Assembly: GCA_900320545.1 (NCBI GenBank)
Contig: ONSU01000014.1
Span: forward strand, 1-64,000
Length of the DNA: 64,000 bases
DNA from: an uncultured Bacteroidales bacterium
GTDB lineage: Bacteria > Bacteroidota > Bacteroidia > Bacteroidales > UBA932
Direction of reading: 5' to 3'
The notes beneath the pieces were generated by a model. That model ran no database searches. It was given only the letters and a program-made list of their open reading frames with translations, and was not told the DNA's origin. The position numbers were made by a program, and so were the translations under genes. This document shows, piece after piece, positions 1 through 9,071 of the stretch. How positions within the stretch are numbered: the stretch's first letter is position 1; each line of letters opens with the position of its first letter.

Positions 1-1591
1 GACCGGACAGCCCGCCGGCGGCTGCGTGTGCCTCGTCAATCACGACGGCAACATGTTTGTCCGGATGCAGAATTACGGCCGGGTGATTACCGACAAGACA
101 GGCGGTTATGCCGGGACGCTCTTCGGCCAGTGCAACAAGAGCGCGAGTTTCACGACGTGTGTCGCGGCCGGCGATTTCGGCAAATATAATGGAGGCTCAT
201 ACCAGATGGTCGGCATCACCGCCGAGAATTATTTTGATTATGTAGGGACGCACAATTCAGATGCCGTCAACGCAACGAGGGAAAACATCCTGTTCTCGCT
301 CGAAGGCGGAGCCGAACAGCCCAAAGGGCCTTCGATGCCGGCGAAATGGGTATTCAATACATCCAACCAGCCCGTCTATTACACGTCCTGGACCACGGAG
401 CGGAAGATTCCCGCGACCAACAATGCGGACGCATACATTACCGTGACGCGGGCTTCGGCGAACGCTTCCGCCGCCTGGAACCTCGGCGTGGCGTCGAACG
501 GCGTCCCGCAGGCAGCGACGCTCGTAAATGGCGATGCCTGGGTGTGGTGCATGCCGCTGGAGACGGCCCTTCCAGCCGGATCCTACATCGACTTCAATGC
601 GACGATGGTCAGTTATGCCGCTTCGGCGAAGAACTGGGTGGTGGAAATCCTGGACGGAGACACCTGGAAGAGCGGCGTCAGCTACATCTGCTCCGGGGTC
701 CCGACCGGGGACGATTACCAGCATACGACGGTGATGCACACGTTCAAGCTGACCAAATCCGTCTCCGGAGAATTGCAGGTCCGCTGCCGGGTGGAAGGCG
801 ACCAGGCCTGCGACGGAAGCACGCTTTCGACATCCTCCAACGGCTATAGCCGCTTCGCTCCGTTTGGATATACGGGCGCGTACGTGCAGAATTTCGGCAC
901 GGCGGCGCCGGCCGACACCAAGAAAGTCCTTTGCCTCGGCAACTCCTTCTCCTACTACAACAACCCCGTATGGATGCTGAAGGAAATCGCCTTCGCGGAA
1001 GGGCACCAATTGGATATTACGGCCAATTTCAAAGGGTCGCAGACCTATGAGTCGCTGCTGACGCGATCGCTGGTTATCGATGCCATCGAACGCGGACCTT
1101 TCGACTATGCCTTCTTCCAGGGAGAGAGCAACGAACCGGCAAAATACGGGGAAGAGCCCGCAGACAATGCCGACATCGCCGATGCCGTCAAGGCGCTTTC
1201 CGACCGGATTCGCCAGAGTTCCCCGTCTTGTCAGGTGATTCTGGAGGCGACCTGGGCCTCTACCCACGATCATTACGAGGGATTCGGTTCCATGGATAAT
1301 TTCGACAGGCTGCTCGAGGCGGGTGCCGCGGCGCTGGGCAGATATGCCGGCGATCTGGTCTCGCCGATCGGCAAGGCTTTCAAGGAAGTGCGGAACGGTT
1401 CTTCCGGCATCAATCTATATCATACCGATGATTATCATCAAGGCCCTTACGGCGCCTATCTGAAGGCCTGTGTCAACTACCTGGTCCTGTGCAAGACGCG
1501 CTTCGGGACCCATCCTGCCGACTGCGGGCTCGATCCGGCCAAGACGGCCGTTCTCCGCACCGCCGCCGAAAAAGTTTATTTTGACGATTAA
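1..1591 (+). CDS. DUF4886 (SGNH-like) domain protein, 5' end outside window
   Basis: The frame is open from base 2, so the gene enters from the left edge; the GTG at 26 is only an internal codon. About the first 290 visible residues look like beta-rich surface or carbohydrate-binding sequence I cannot assign. From about residue 300 the sequence reads KKVLCLGNSFSYYNNPVWM, the GNS block of DUF4886, an SGNH-hydrolase-like family frequent in Bacteroidetes. Later blocks FFQGESNEPAKY and YHTDDYHQGPYGAYLKA fit the remaining family motifs, the last carrying the expected Asp and His. DUF4886 proteins are usually secreted and are suspected carbohydrate esterases, but the substrate is unknown. It is followed after 19 bases by a micro-ORF. 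Confidence 0.8.
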   Translation, partial: TGQPAGGCVCLVNHDGNMFVRMQNYGRVITDKTGGYAGTLFGQCNKSASFTTCVAAGDFGKYNGGSYQMVGITAENYFDYVGTHNSDAVNATRENILFSLEGGAEQPKGPSMPAKWVFNTSNQPVYYTSWTTERKIPATNNADAYITVTRASANASAAWNLGVASNGVPQAATLVNGDAWVWCMPLETALPAGSYIDFNATMVSYAASAKNWVVEILDGDTWKSGVSYICSGVPTGDDYQHTTVMHTFKLTKSVSGELQVRCRVEGDQACDGSTLSTSSNGYSRFAPFGYTGAYVQNFGTAAPADTKKVLCLGNSFSYYNNPVWMLKEIAFAEGHQLDITANFKGSQTYESLLTRSLVIDAIERGPFDYAFFQGESNEPAKYGEEPADNADIADAVKALSDRIRQSSPSCQVILEATWASTHDHYEGFGSMDNFDRLLEAGAAALGRYAGDLVSPIGKAFKEVRNGSSGINLYHTDDYHQGPYGAYLKACVNYLVLCKTRFGTHPADCGLDPAKTAVLRTAAEKVYFDD

Positions 1592-1610
1592 TACTTTAAA
1601 CCCATATTCT

Positions 1611-1730
1611 ATGAACCCTTATGTATCACCCTGGTCCCGGGTACGGGACATCCGCACGGAAGCATCTTTCTGTGCGTCGCAGTTAAAGGATTTTCCTGAA
1701 AACGACCTCTATGTGGAGGACAACGATTAA
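1611..1730 (+). CDS. 39-residue micro-ORF before a surface lipoprotein
   Basis: ATG at 1611 opens a 39-codon frame beginning MNPYVSPWSRV and ending in the acidic tail LYVEDND, 13 bases before the lipoprotein start at 1744. There is no signal peptide or known domain. It resembles in style the micro-ORF at 28444-28578, which also has a Y-x-S/T-P segment near its start and an acidic tail and also precedes a fimbrillin-like lipoprotein gene. Short peptides of this kind are common in Bacteroidales, without a known role that I can name. Translation is not proven. Confidence 0.5.
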   Translation: MNPYVSPWSRVRDIRTEASFCASQLKDFPENDLYVEDND

Positions 1731-1743
1731 AACGACGGAAGCC

Positions 1744-4329
1744 ATGAGAAAGAACATCTTGAAAGCCGCTTTGGCTGTAGCAGCCATCGCTGCAATGACT
1801 CTCGCCTGCAACAAGGCGGAGGAGCCCGGAAACCGTCCGGATGACAACGGAAAAGTTACCATCAAGGCCGTCATGCCGGAGAGCATCCCATCCCGCGTGG
1901 AAGCCTCCATTCCTGCCAGCGGTACCGGAATGAGCTGGAAATGGCAGGCCAGCGACAAGCTGACCGTCATCGGTACGACGACGGAGACCTTTACCATCAA
2001 ATCCGGTGCATCTTCCCCGGAAGCCGAGTTTGAGGGCAACCCCGTAGAAGGCACGTCCTTCACCATCCTGTATCCCGGCACCTGTGCGACGCTCTCCGAG
2101 GCGGAAGCCATCGACTGGACGACGCAGAAGCAGGCGGGCAACAATTCGCCCGCGCATCTTCAGTATGTGGCCGCGCTCAAGGATGTCGATGCGTACGATG
2201 AATTTGCATTTACCTCCGACTGGGCTGCCGCCCACGGCGGTACGCTCAAGCAGAGCGGCATCGTCAAGTTCGAATTCACGCTTCCCGCAGCCGTGCCCGG
2301 CGTCACCCGCATCGAGGCGGCCGCACCGGGCGGCGTGTTTGCCGTCGGGCTCGACTTTGAGGACGTCGTGCTGGCCGAAGGCAATGTGCTGACCGCCTAT
2401 GCGGGCTTCCCCTGGGTGGACCTGGATATCCCGGCCGGTGTGCCGATTACGGTTACCCTGAATGCTTCGGACGGCGGCGTATGGACCAAGGTCATTACGT
2501 TTACGGAGGCGGGCTCCCTCAAGAGCGGAATGGTCAACAGGGTTCAGCTCAATGCATCCAACTGGACTGTCGCCGAGCAGGGGACCGGAACGGAGGAGGA
2601 TCCCTACATCATCCGTACGCTGGCCCAGTTCAAGTCCTTTGGGGACAAGCTCGTCGAAGGCGAGACCCGGTGGTTCAAACTGGTGGCGGACATTGACCTC
2701 GGTGCCGAGACATCCTGGACCCGACTCCATCCGAATGCAGATACCAAGCGGTTTGTGTTTGACGGACAGAACCATACCGTCAAAAACCTGACCGCATCCT
2801 TCTCCGACGGATATCCCTCCATCTTCGGCGCCATCAACGGAACCGTCAAGGACCTGTATTTCGAGAATTGCACCATAACTTATGCCCATGCTACCGGAGG
2901 CGGCCCGCTGGGCATCCTGGCCGGCTGGGCTGGCCACAGCTCCAATACGGCCATTGACGCCACCGTCGAGAATGTCCACGCAAAGAACTGCAAGGTTACA
3001 AGCCAAAGCTCCGGCAATACGGTAGGAGGCCTTGTCGGCCGCGCCCACAACGCCAAGTTTATCAACTGCTCATTTGAAGGAACAGTGGAACGGACGTCGA
3101 CCGGCGCCAGCGGTTACAAGTATATCGGCGGCCTGGTCGGATCGGATGAATGGGGCGGCGAATACCTCACCACTTTCAAGAAATGCAGCACATCCGGGAC
3201 CCTGACGACCGCGAGCGGAAACTCCACGGGAGGCATCCTCGGCGGAAGCTACGGTGCAGCCTATATCAAGATGGAAGACTGCAGTTCGAAGATGAATATT
3301 ACTACGACCGGAACCGTGGTCGGCGGTATGCAGGGCTATACGGGCGGCGGCATTTATACGAACTGCTCATTTGACGGAACGATAACCAACTCGAAAGCGA
3401 CAGGTGACGCCTTCCTCGGCGGTATTCTGCCGTATGTATTTCATTGGGCAACCGTGTCAAAGTGTCATACTTCCGGAGAAATCTCCGGAGTCGGCAATCT
3501 CGTCGGCGGCATCGTCGGCCAGTTCAATCCGCAGAGCGCCGATACGAACGGGTCGTCGATTACCGACTGCTACAGCTCGATGAAACTGACCGGCAAGAGT
3601 CGTGTCGGCGGAATCCTTGGAGGGTCGGCCAACAATAACAATGGTCCGGAGAAACAGATTGCCCGCTGCTATGCTACAGGAGATGTCAAAGGCGGTGACT
3701 GGGTAGGCGGTGTCATCGGATTCATCCGTAACGCTGTGGTCGAAGACTGCGCATTCTATGGTACGCTCACCGGAACGGGCCAGCGTGACGGCGGCTTTAT
3801 GGGGAATGCCGGAGACGGTTATCTGACCGTGCGCCGTTGTTATACCGGAGCTTCCGTCAGGACAAGCGCACTTGGCGCAGGCGGTTTCATCGGACAGGCC
3901 CAGGTTGAAAATAGTGTGGCAGGAACTCACGCCGACATCAGTCTGACAGTCGAAAAGTGCATCGCCTGGGGAACCAGTGTCGTAGCTGAAACCGGAACAA
4001 TCAAACAGTGGGGCTCCGGTGCCTTTATCGGTTCCGTTGCAGGCGGAAGCACGCTCACCGACAACTTCCGCAACCCGGAGATGACCGTCTCTTACAACTG
4101 CGCCAATACGGATTGGCCGCTGCTCTATGACCAGGAGAATTCCACCCCGACCAATCCGCTTGTATACTACAACGGCGCGGTCGAAGCGCCTGCCACTTGC
4201 CAGGCACCTTACCACGCCAAGCCGGCCGCGGCCGGCAAGACCGCCGCGCAGGTCGCCGCAGACCTCGGCTGGAGTACGGATGTCTGGGATCTTTCGGGTG
4301 CCGTCCCGACCTTGAAGAAAGCTGAATGA
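1744..4329 (+). CDS. surface lipoprotein: fimbrillin-like N-terminus plus GLUG-type repeats
   Basis: The start at 1744 is chosen over the upstream in-frame ATG at 1711 because MRKNILKAALAVAAIAAM directly begins a lipoprotein signal peptide ending in TLAC. Residues about 30-260 resemble the beta-sandwich of fimbrillin-like (Mfa/FimA-type) lipoproteins, as does the N-terminal half of the protein at 28592-30079. From about residue 275 the protein consists of imperfect 30-50 residue repeats with GGLVGRA, GGILGGS, GGMQGYT and GGIVGQF cores alternating with NCSFEGTV-like strands. These are GLUG-type motifs that form a right-handed beta-helix in surface adhesins. It is probably exposed on the outer membrane and may bind host or microbial glycans; the ligand is unknown. 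The stop overlaps the next start (ATGA). Confidence 0.8.
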   Translation: MRKNILKAALAVAAIAAMTLACNKAEEPGNRPDDNGKVTIKAVMPESIPSRVEASIPASGTGMSWKWQASDKLTVIGTTTETFTIKSGASSPEAEFEGNPVEGTSFTILYPGTCATLSEAEAIDWTTQKQAGNNSPAHLQYVAALKDVDAYDEFAFTSDWAAAHGGTLKQSGIVKFEFTLPAAVPGVTRIEAAAPGGVFAVGLDFEDVVLAEGNVLTAYAGFPWVDLDIPAGVPITVTLNASDGGVWTKVITFTEAGSLKSGMVNRVQLNASNWTVAEQGTGTEEDPYIIRTLAQFKSFGDKLVEGETRWFKLVADIDLGAETSWTRLHPNADTKRFVFDGQNHTVKNLTASFSDGYPSIFGAINGTVKDLYFENCTITYAHATGGGPLGILAGWAGHSSNTAIDATVENVHAKNCKVTSQSSGNTVGGLVGRAHNAKFINCSFEGTVERTSTGASGYKYIGGLVGSDEWGGEYLTTFKKCSTSGTLTTASGNSTGGILGGSYGAAYIKMEDCSSKMNITTTGTVVGGMQGYTGGGIYTNCSFDGTITNSKATGDAFLGGILPYVFHWATVSKCHTSGEISGVGNLVGGIVGQFNPQSADTNGSSITDCYSSMKLTGKSRVGGILGGSANNNNGPEKQIARCYATGDVKGGDWVGGVIGFIRNAVVEDCAFYGTLTGTGQRDGGFMGNAGDGYLTVRRCYTGASVRTSALGAGGFIGQAQVENSVAGTHADISLTVEKCIAWGTSVVAETGTIKQWGSGAFIGSVAGGSTLTDNFRNPEMTVSYNCANTDWPLLYDQENSTPTNPLVYYNGAVEAPATCQAPYHAKPAAAGKTAAQVAADLGWSTDVWDLSGAVPTLKKAE

Positions 4330-5606
4330 TGCGGAAATTCTTGATTGGAGTCCTTGCGGGGGTGGCGCTGGCCATCCCCGCATCGGCCCAGTCCGTCCGG
4401 GAGGCGGTATATGCCGACCCCGCAAGGGCGGGTGGCGTGTATTATATGATGCCCGTCACGGCCTATTCCGTCACGGCTCCTCCGAAGGGGTATGAGCCCG
4501 TCTACCTGAGCCATTACGGCCGCCACGGGGCGCGCTACCTGCTCAATGACACGCAGTACGAGCGCAGCCTGGGCGTACTTCGCGCCGCGCACGACGAGGA
4601 TGCGCTGACGGAGCTCGACGAGCGGCTTTGGCAGGAGGCGTCGGCCTATTTCGAGGAGACCTGCCGCTTCCGGGCCGGGGACCTGACGCCGCTCGGCTGG
4701 GAGCAGCACTACAGGATTGCGCAGGAAATCTACAAGGCCAACAGGAAGTTCTTCCGGAAGAAGCCCGCCATCACGGCCGGGGCGACGCAAGTGCCCCGCT
4801 GCATCGTGTCGATGGCGGCGTTCTGCCAGGGGCTCGTGAAGATGGATCCCTCGCTGGATATTTACGAGGCGGCGTCCAAGTTCGACCTGGACGAGATCAA
4901 TCCCCACGCCACCGAGAATCCGCGTCGCGAGAATGTCCGGATGGAGGAGGGGCGCTACAAGCGCAGGGACCCCTGGGGGACGGGACTCAAGGAGTTCATC
5001 GACGCCAGGGTGGACTATATGGCCATCGCCGGCCGGATATTCAAGGATCCGGACTTCCCCAAGCCGTTCCGGGGCACCCGCGCCTTCGTGACGGACCTGT
5101 ACGACCTGGTATTCAATATGCAGTGCACCCCGACGGAGCGCAGCCTGATGTGGCTGTTCACCCCGGACGAGCGCTACAGTCTCTGGGAGGTGAACAATTA
5201 CATCCATTATATGGAATCGGCCCCGCCGGCCACCAAGCGCGACCTGCCGGCCCTGTGGAACCTCGTGGATGACGGCGACCGCGCCGTTGCCGCCGGGAAG
5301 CCGGCCGTGCGCCTGCGCTTCGGTTACGACACCGTGTTCCTGGCCACCCTCTCGATGGTCGGGGCGGACGGGTTCGATATCGTTCCCGGGAGCGCCGACG
5401 GCATTTCCGCCACCTGGTACAACTTCCGGGCGCCGATGGCCGCTACGCTGTATTTCCTCCTCTGCAAGAACCGCGAAGGCGACGTAATCTTCAAGCTCGT
5501 GGTGAACGGCGCCGATGCGACCCTCCCGCTGGAGGCCGTCTCCGGCCCCTGGTATCGCTGGAACGACCTCAAGGCGCTGATTGCCTCCCGCTTTCCGCGG
5601 GGGTAA
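4326..5606 (+). CDS. histidine-type phosphatase paralogue with altered HD motif
   Basis: A 426-residue secreted protein (signal peptide MRKFLIGVLAGVALAIPASA, then QSV). The active-site RHGxR signature of histidine acid phosphatases/phytases is intact (SHYGRHGARYLL, about residue 60). The protein is closely similar over its whole length to the paralogue at 6594-7880. Where that copy has RLRFGHDT, which fits the second catalytic HD motif of the family, this copy has RLRFGYDT (codon TAC), so the His is Tyr. Known members hydrolyse inositol phosphates and sugar phosphates in the periplasm. With the substitution this copy may be weak, specialised or inactive. It is translationally coupled to the preceding lipoprotein gene. 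Confidence 0.85.
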   Translation: MMRKFLIGVLAGVALAIPASAQSVREAVYADPARAGGVYYMMPVTAYSVTAPPKGYEPVYLSHYGRHGARYLLNDTQYERSLGVLRAAHDEDALTELDERLWQEASAYFEETCRFRAGDLTPLGWEQHYRIAQEIYKANRKFFRKKPAITAGATQVPRCIVSMAAFCQGLVKMDPSLDIYEAASKFDLDEINPHATENPRRENVRMEEGRYKRRDPWGTGLKEFIDARVDYMAIAGRIFKDPDFPKPFRGTRAFVTDLYDLVFNMQCTPTERSLMWLFTPDERYSLWEVNNYIHYMESAPPATKRDLPALWNLVDDGDRAVAAGKPAVRLRFGYDTVFLATLSMVGADGFDIVPGSADGISATWYNFRAPMAATLYFLLCKNREGDVIFKLVVNGADATLPLEAVSGPWYRWNDLKALIASRFPRG

Positions 5607-5637
5607 TTGGAATAACGACAGATAATTGCTAATTTTG
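5607..5637 (+). promoter_or_regulatory. Bacteroidetes-type promoter for the glycerophosphodiesterase gene
   Basis: TTG at 5607-5609 and TAATTTTG at 5630-5637 are separated by 20 bases, matching the -33/-7 consensus TTTG-N19-21-TAnnTTTG. Transcription would start near 5644, 15 bases before the ATG at 5659. The element lies directly after the phosphatase stop, so the next two genes can be transcribed on their own. Confidence 0.7.
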
Positions 5638-5658
5638 CAAGGATAAACCGATAAGCAG

Positions 5659-6597
5659 ATGAAGAAAAGTTTCCTTTTGACCCTTTTGACGGTGGCGGCG
5701 ATGCTGACCGCCGTCATCGGGGCTGATGCCAAGAAGCCCCATTATGCCAATCACGCCGAGAAAGTGATGGCGGAGATCCACAATCCCAACTCGAAATATG
5801 TCATCGTCGCCTGCCACAGGGGCGACTGGCGCAATTATCCCGAGAATTCCATCGGAGCCATCGAGTCCGTCATCCGGATGGGCGCCGACATCGTGGAGAT
5901 CGACCTCAAGCTCACCAAGGACAGCGTGCTGGTGCTGAGCCACGACAAGACCTGCAACCGGATGACCACCGGCAAGGGCGACATCTCGACGATGACCTAC
6001 GATTCGCTTGCGACCTTCAACCTCAGGACGGCGCACAATGTCCGGATCCCCGGGACCCGTATCGTGACGCTCCGCGAGGCGCTCGAGGTGTGCAAGGACC
6101 GGATCGTCATCAATGTCGACCAGGGTTACAAGTACTACGACCTCGTGGTCGCGCTGACGGACGAGCTCGGCATGAGCGACCAGATCCTCATCAAGGGCAA
6201 CAAGCCGCGGAAGACGGTCGCCAAGGATATGGCCGGCAGCAAGATGATGTATATGCCCATCATCAACTGCCTGCAGCCCGGCGGAAAGAAACTCTTCAAG
6301 GAATACGAAGGCTGGTATGCCGAGACCGGCGAGAAGCCGCTGGCCTATGAGGTGTGCTTCGACAGGCTCAATGATGAAGCGGTCGACTGCTGCAAGAAAG
6401 TGGTCGCGCAGGGTTCCAAACTCTGGGTCAACACCCTCTGGGCCTCGCTCTGCGGCGGTTATGACGATGATGCCGCCTACAACGGAGACCCCGATGAGAT
6501 ATACGGCAAGATCCTCAGCCTCGGAACCTCGATGATCCAGACCGACCGGCCGGAATTCCTCATCAACTGGCTCAAGAAACAGGGACGCAGGAAATGA
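5659..6597 (+). CDS. glycerophosphodiester phosphodiesterase family protein
   Basis: A 312-residue secreted enzyme (signal peptide MKKSFLLTLLTVAAMLTAV to about residue 24). Family motifs follow in order: CHRGDWRNYPENS (the HRG...PEN signature), VEIDLKLTKD (metal-binding E-x-D), LSHDKTCNR (catalytic His) and INVDQGYKY. GDPDs cleave glycerophosphodiesters to glycerol-3-phosphate and an alcohol such as inositol, choline or ethanolamine. It lies between two histidine phosphatases, and its stop overlaps the start of the second (ATGA). The three genes look like a set that releases phosphate from glycerophospho- and inositol-phosphate compounds in the periplasm. Confidence 0.9.
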   Translation: MKKSFLLTLLTVAAMLTAVIGADAKKPHYANHAEKVMAEIHNPNSKYVIVACHRGDWRNYPENSIGAIESVIRMGADIVEIDLKLTKDSVLVLSHDKTCNRMTTGKGDISTMTYDSLATFNLRTAHNVRIPGTRIVTLREALEVCKDRIVINVDQGYKYYDLVVALTDELGMSDQILIKGNKPRKTVAKDMAGSKMMYMPIINCLQPGGKKLFKEYEGWYAETGEKPLAYEVCFDRLNDEAVDCCKKVVAQGSKLWVNTLWASLCGGYDDDAAYNGDPDEIYGKILSLGTSMIQTDRPEFLINWLKKQGRRK

Positions 6598-7880
6598 GAC
6601 CCTTCAGACTCCTTCCGATTTTAGCGGGGATGGCGCTTTCCGTCATCCCCGTTTTCGCCCAGACTCCGGCCCGGGACGCCATCGCCGAGGATGTGCTCCG
6701 CGCCGGAGGTGTGTATTATATGTATCCTTTCAAGGCGCACAAGGTCACTCAGCCGCCGAAGGGATACAAGACCGTTTACCTCAGCCATTACGGCCGGCAC
6801 GGGGCGCGGTATCTCCTCAACGAGACGCAGTATGAACGCAGCCTCGGCGTCCTGCGCGACGCACACGAAAAAGGCGCCCTCACCGAGACGGGCGAGAAGA
6901 TCTGGGAGACCGCTTCGGCCTATTTCGAGGAGACGTGCCAGTACCGTGCGGGCGACCTTACGCCGCTCGGATGGACGCAGCATTACCGCATCGCCCAGGA
7001 TATCTACAAGGACAACAGGGCCTTTTTCAAGCAGCATCCTGCCGTGACGGCCGGGGCGACGCAGGTTCCCCGCTGCATCGTGTCGATGGCCGCTTTCTGC
7101 CAGGGCCTCGCGGCAATGGATCCCACGCTTGAGATCTACGAAAACGCTTCCCGTTTCGACCTCGACGAACTCAACCCCCACGCCAAGGAAAATCCCCGCA
7201 GGGAGAATGTCCAGATGGAGGAAGGCCGCTACAAGCGGACGGATCCCTGGGGAACGAAACTGGGCGGATTCATCGATGCGCGGGTCGACTACAAGGCCAT
7301 TGCAAGCCGTATTTTCAAGGATCCGAACTTTCCCAAACCCTATCGGGGCACGCGGGCTTTCGTCACTGACTTCTATGACCTGGTGTTCAATATGCAGTGC
7401 ACCGGGACACAGCGCAGCCTGCTATGGTTCTTCACGCCGGAAGAATGCTATGCGCTCTGGGAAGTGAACAATTACATCCACTATATGGAAGCGGCCCCGC
7501 CCGCCACGATGCGCGACCTTCCGGCGCTGCAGCATCTGGTTGCCGACGCCGATGCCGCCCTTGCGGCCGGCAAGCCCGCGGCGCGCCTCCGTTTCGGCCA
7601 CGACACGTGCCTCCTGTTTCTGGTCTCCGCCCTGGGTGCAGACGGATTCGGGATCGTCCCCGACAGCGCGGACGGGATCAGCGCCACCTGGTTCAACTGG
7701 CGCGCCCCGATGGCCGCGACCTTCTACCTCGCCTTCTGCCGGAACAAGAAAGGCGACGTCCTCGTCAAACTAGTGTGGAACGGAGAAGAAGCAACGCTTC
7801 CCGTCGCTCCCGTTTCCGGTCCGTGGTACCGCTGGAGCGACGTAAAAGCAATGCTTACAAGTTCTTATAGCGCCAGATAG
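6594..7880 (+). CDS. histidine-type phosphatase (phytase-like), intact motifs
   Basis: A 428-residue secreted phosphatase with signal peptide MRPFRLLPILAGMALSVIPVFA. It carries SHYGRHGARYLL (RHGxR, phosphohistidine nucleophile) and RLRFGHDT, read here as the proton-donor HD motif. It is a duplicate of the product of 4326-5606 with the same length and motif order, but keeps the His that the other copy has lost. The likely role is removal of phosphate from inositol phosphates or sugar phosphates in the periplasm. The start overlaps the GDPD stop by four bases. The 3' end overlaps the convergent GH88-like gene by 26 bases. Confidence 0.88.
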   Translation: MRPFRLLPILAGMALSVIPVFAQTPARDAIAEDVLRAGGVYYMYPFKAHKVTQPPKGYKTVYLSHYGRHGARYLLNETQYERSLGVLRDAHEKGALTETGEKIWETASAYFEETCQYRAGDLTPLGWTQHYRIAQDIYKDNRAFFKQHPAVTAGATQVPRCIVSMAAFCQGLAAMDPTLEIYENASRFDLDELNPHAKENPRRENVQMEEGRYKRTDPWGTKLGGFIDARVDYKAIASRIFKDPNFPKPYRGTRAFVTDFYDLVFNMQCTGTQRSLLWFFTPEECYALWEVNNYIHYMEAAPPATMRDLPALQHLVADADAALAAGKPAARLRFGHDTCLLFLVSALGADGFGIVPDSADGISATWFNWRAPMAATFYLAFCRNKKGDVLVKLVWNGEEATLPVAPVSGPWYRWSDVKAMLTSSYSAR

Positions 7881-9018
7881 CTTCTATGAAATAATAATCC
7901 GCGTAGGTAAGGGGAACATCCACCTCCTTCCCTGCGGGATAATGGCCGGTGCTGTGCTTGAGCAGGAATCCGCCCACCTCGCCTTCTTTGGCAAGGTATT
8001 TCTCACCGCAAAGGGCCTTGAGCGTGGCGACCGCCTGCGCCTTGTAGCGTTCGGCGGAGGCGCTGTCTTTCGTCAGGGTGGCCAGTTCGAAGAACGCGGA
8101 TGACATGACGGCGCCCGCCGAAGCGTCATCCTGTGCGATGGATTCTTCGGGCGCATCGAAGTCCCACGGCGGGACAGGACGGCCTTCCAGGCGCGGAAGC
8201 AGGAAGGCGGCCACTTTTTCTGCCTGCTGAAGGAAATCTTCCTCCTGCGTCTCCCGGTACATCATCGTAAAGCCATACAGCGCCCAGGCCTGGCCCCTGG
8301 CCCAGGCGGATTCGTCGGCATATCCCTGCACGGTCTGTTTGCGGATAATGCTGCCGTCCTCCGGATTGTAGTCGACCAGATGATAGCAGGAGCCGTCCTC
8401 CCGGAAGTGGTTGCGCATCGTGGTGCGGGCGTGGGTAATTGCGATTTCCTTCCATTCGGGCACATCGAACAATTTCGAAGCACGGGTCAGAAGTTCCAGA
8501 TTCATCATGTTGTCGATGATGACCGGGAACGAGAATTTGTGACCGTTCCAGCTCTTCATTACTCCGGCCACGGGCGAGAAGCGGGCCGCAAGCTCTGTCG
8601 CCGCCGCCCGGATCGTCTTTAGATAGAGGGTATCACCCGTTTCCGCATAGGCTTCTCCGGACGAAGGAAGCACCTGGAAGCCCAGATCGTGGTCGCCGGA
8701 AAGACCGGACACATCCAGCAATTTCGCGCTCTCCTTCAGCGCCATCTCCTTCATCGCTTCCTCCCCGCTCAGCTTGTAAGTGTACCAGCACACCCCGGGG
8801 AAGAATCCGCTGCACCACCAGTGGGTATCGGAGCGGACGAGTTCTCCGTTCTGGAAATTGCGGGGCATGGTATCCTCCGTCAGCAACTGCTCCATAATGG
8901 TGCACTGCTTGACCGCGAGGGAAGAGATCTCATCGACGGGAATCATTTCCTGATTGCGGCAGGATGCCATCAGGCAGGCTGTACCCAGCAGGAGGGAAAG
9001 AAGAATTTTCGTATTCAT
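7855..9018 (-). CDS. GH88-family lipoprotein (unsaturated glucuronyl hydrolase-like)
   Basis: A 387-residue lipoprotein (MNTKILLSLLLGTACLMASC, Cys20). It has the GH88 alpha6/alpha6-barrel layout: TMPRNFQNGELVRSDTHWWCSGFFPG near the N-terminus, GLSGDHDLGFQ with the candidate catalytic Asp, VIIDNMMNLELL, and ESAWARGQAWALYGF, the most conserved block. GH88 enzymes hydrate and release the delta-4,5-unsaturated uronic acid left by polysaccharide lyases on host glycosaminoglycans or similar polymers. No lyase or SusCD pair is adjacent, so the substrate cannot be set. It is monocistronic on the minus strand and converges on the phosphatase gene. Confidence 0.87.
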   Translation of the reverse strand: MNTKILLSLLLGTACLMASCRNQEMIPVDEISSLAVKQCTIMEQLLTEDTMPRNFQNGELVRSDTHWWCSGFFPGVCWYTYKLSGEEAMKEMALKESAKLLDVSGLSGDHDLGFQVLPSSGEAYAETGDTLYLKTIRAAATELAARFSPVAGVMKSWNGHKFSFPVIIDNMMNLELLTRASKLFDVPEWKEIAITHARTTMRNHFREDGSCYHLVDYNPEDGSIIRKQTVQGYADESAWARGQAWALYGFTMMYRETQEEDFLQQAEKVAAFLLPRLEGRPVPPWDFDAPEESIAQDDASAGAVMSSAFFELATLTKDSASAERYKAQAVATLKALCGEKYLAKEGEVGGFLLKHSTGHYPAGKEVDVPLTYADYYFIEAIWRYKNL

Positions 9019-9041
9019 AATCGTTCAGATAGTTAATCGGA

Positions 9042-9049
9042 CAAAAGTA
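9042..9049 (-). promoter_or_regulatory. possible -7 element of the GH88-like gene
   Basis: On the minus strand, TACTTTTG matches TAnnTTTG, placed 24 bases before the start codon at 9018. I see no convincing TTG at the -33 distance, so only half of the promoter is supported. Confidence 0.35.
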
Positions 9050-9071
9050 ATCAATTCCCGTGTAAAAAGGC

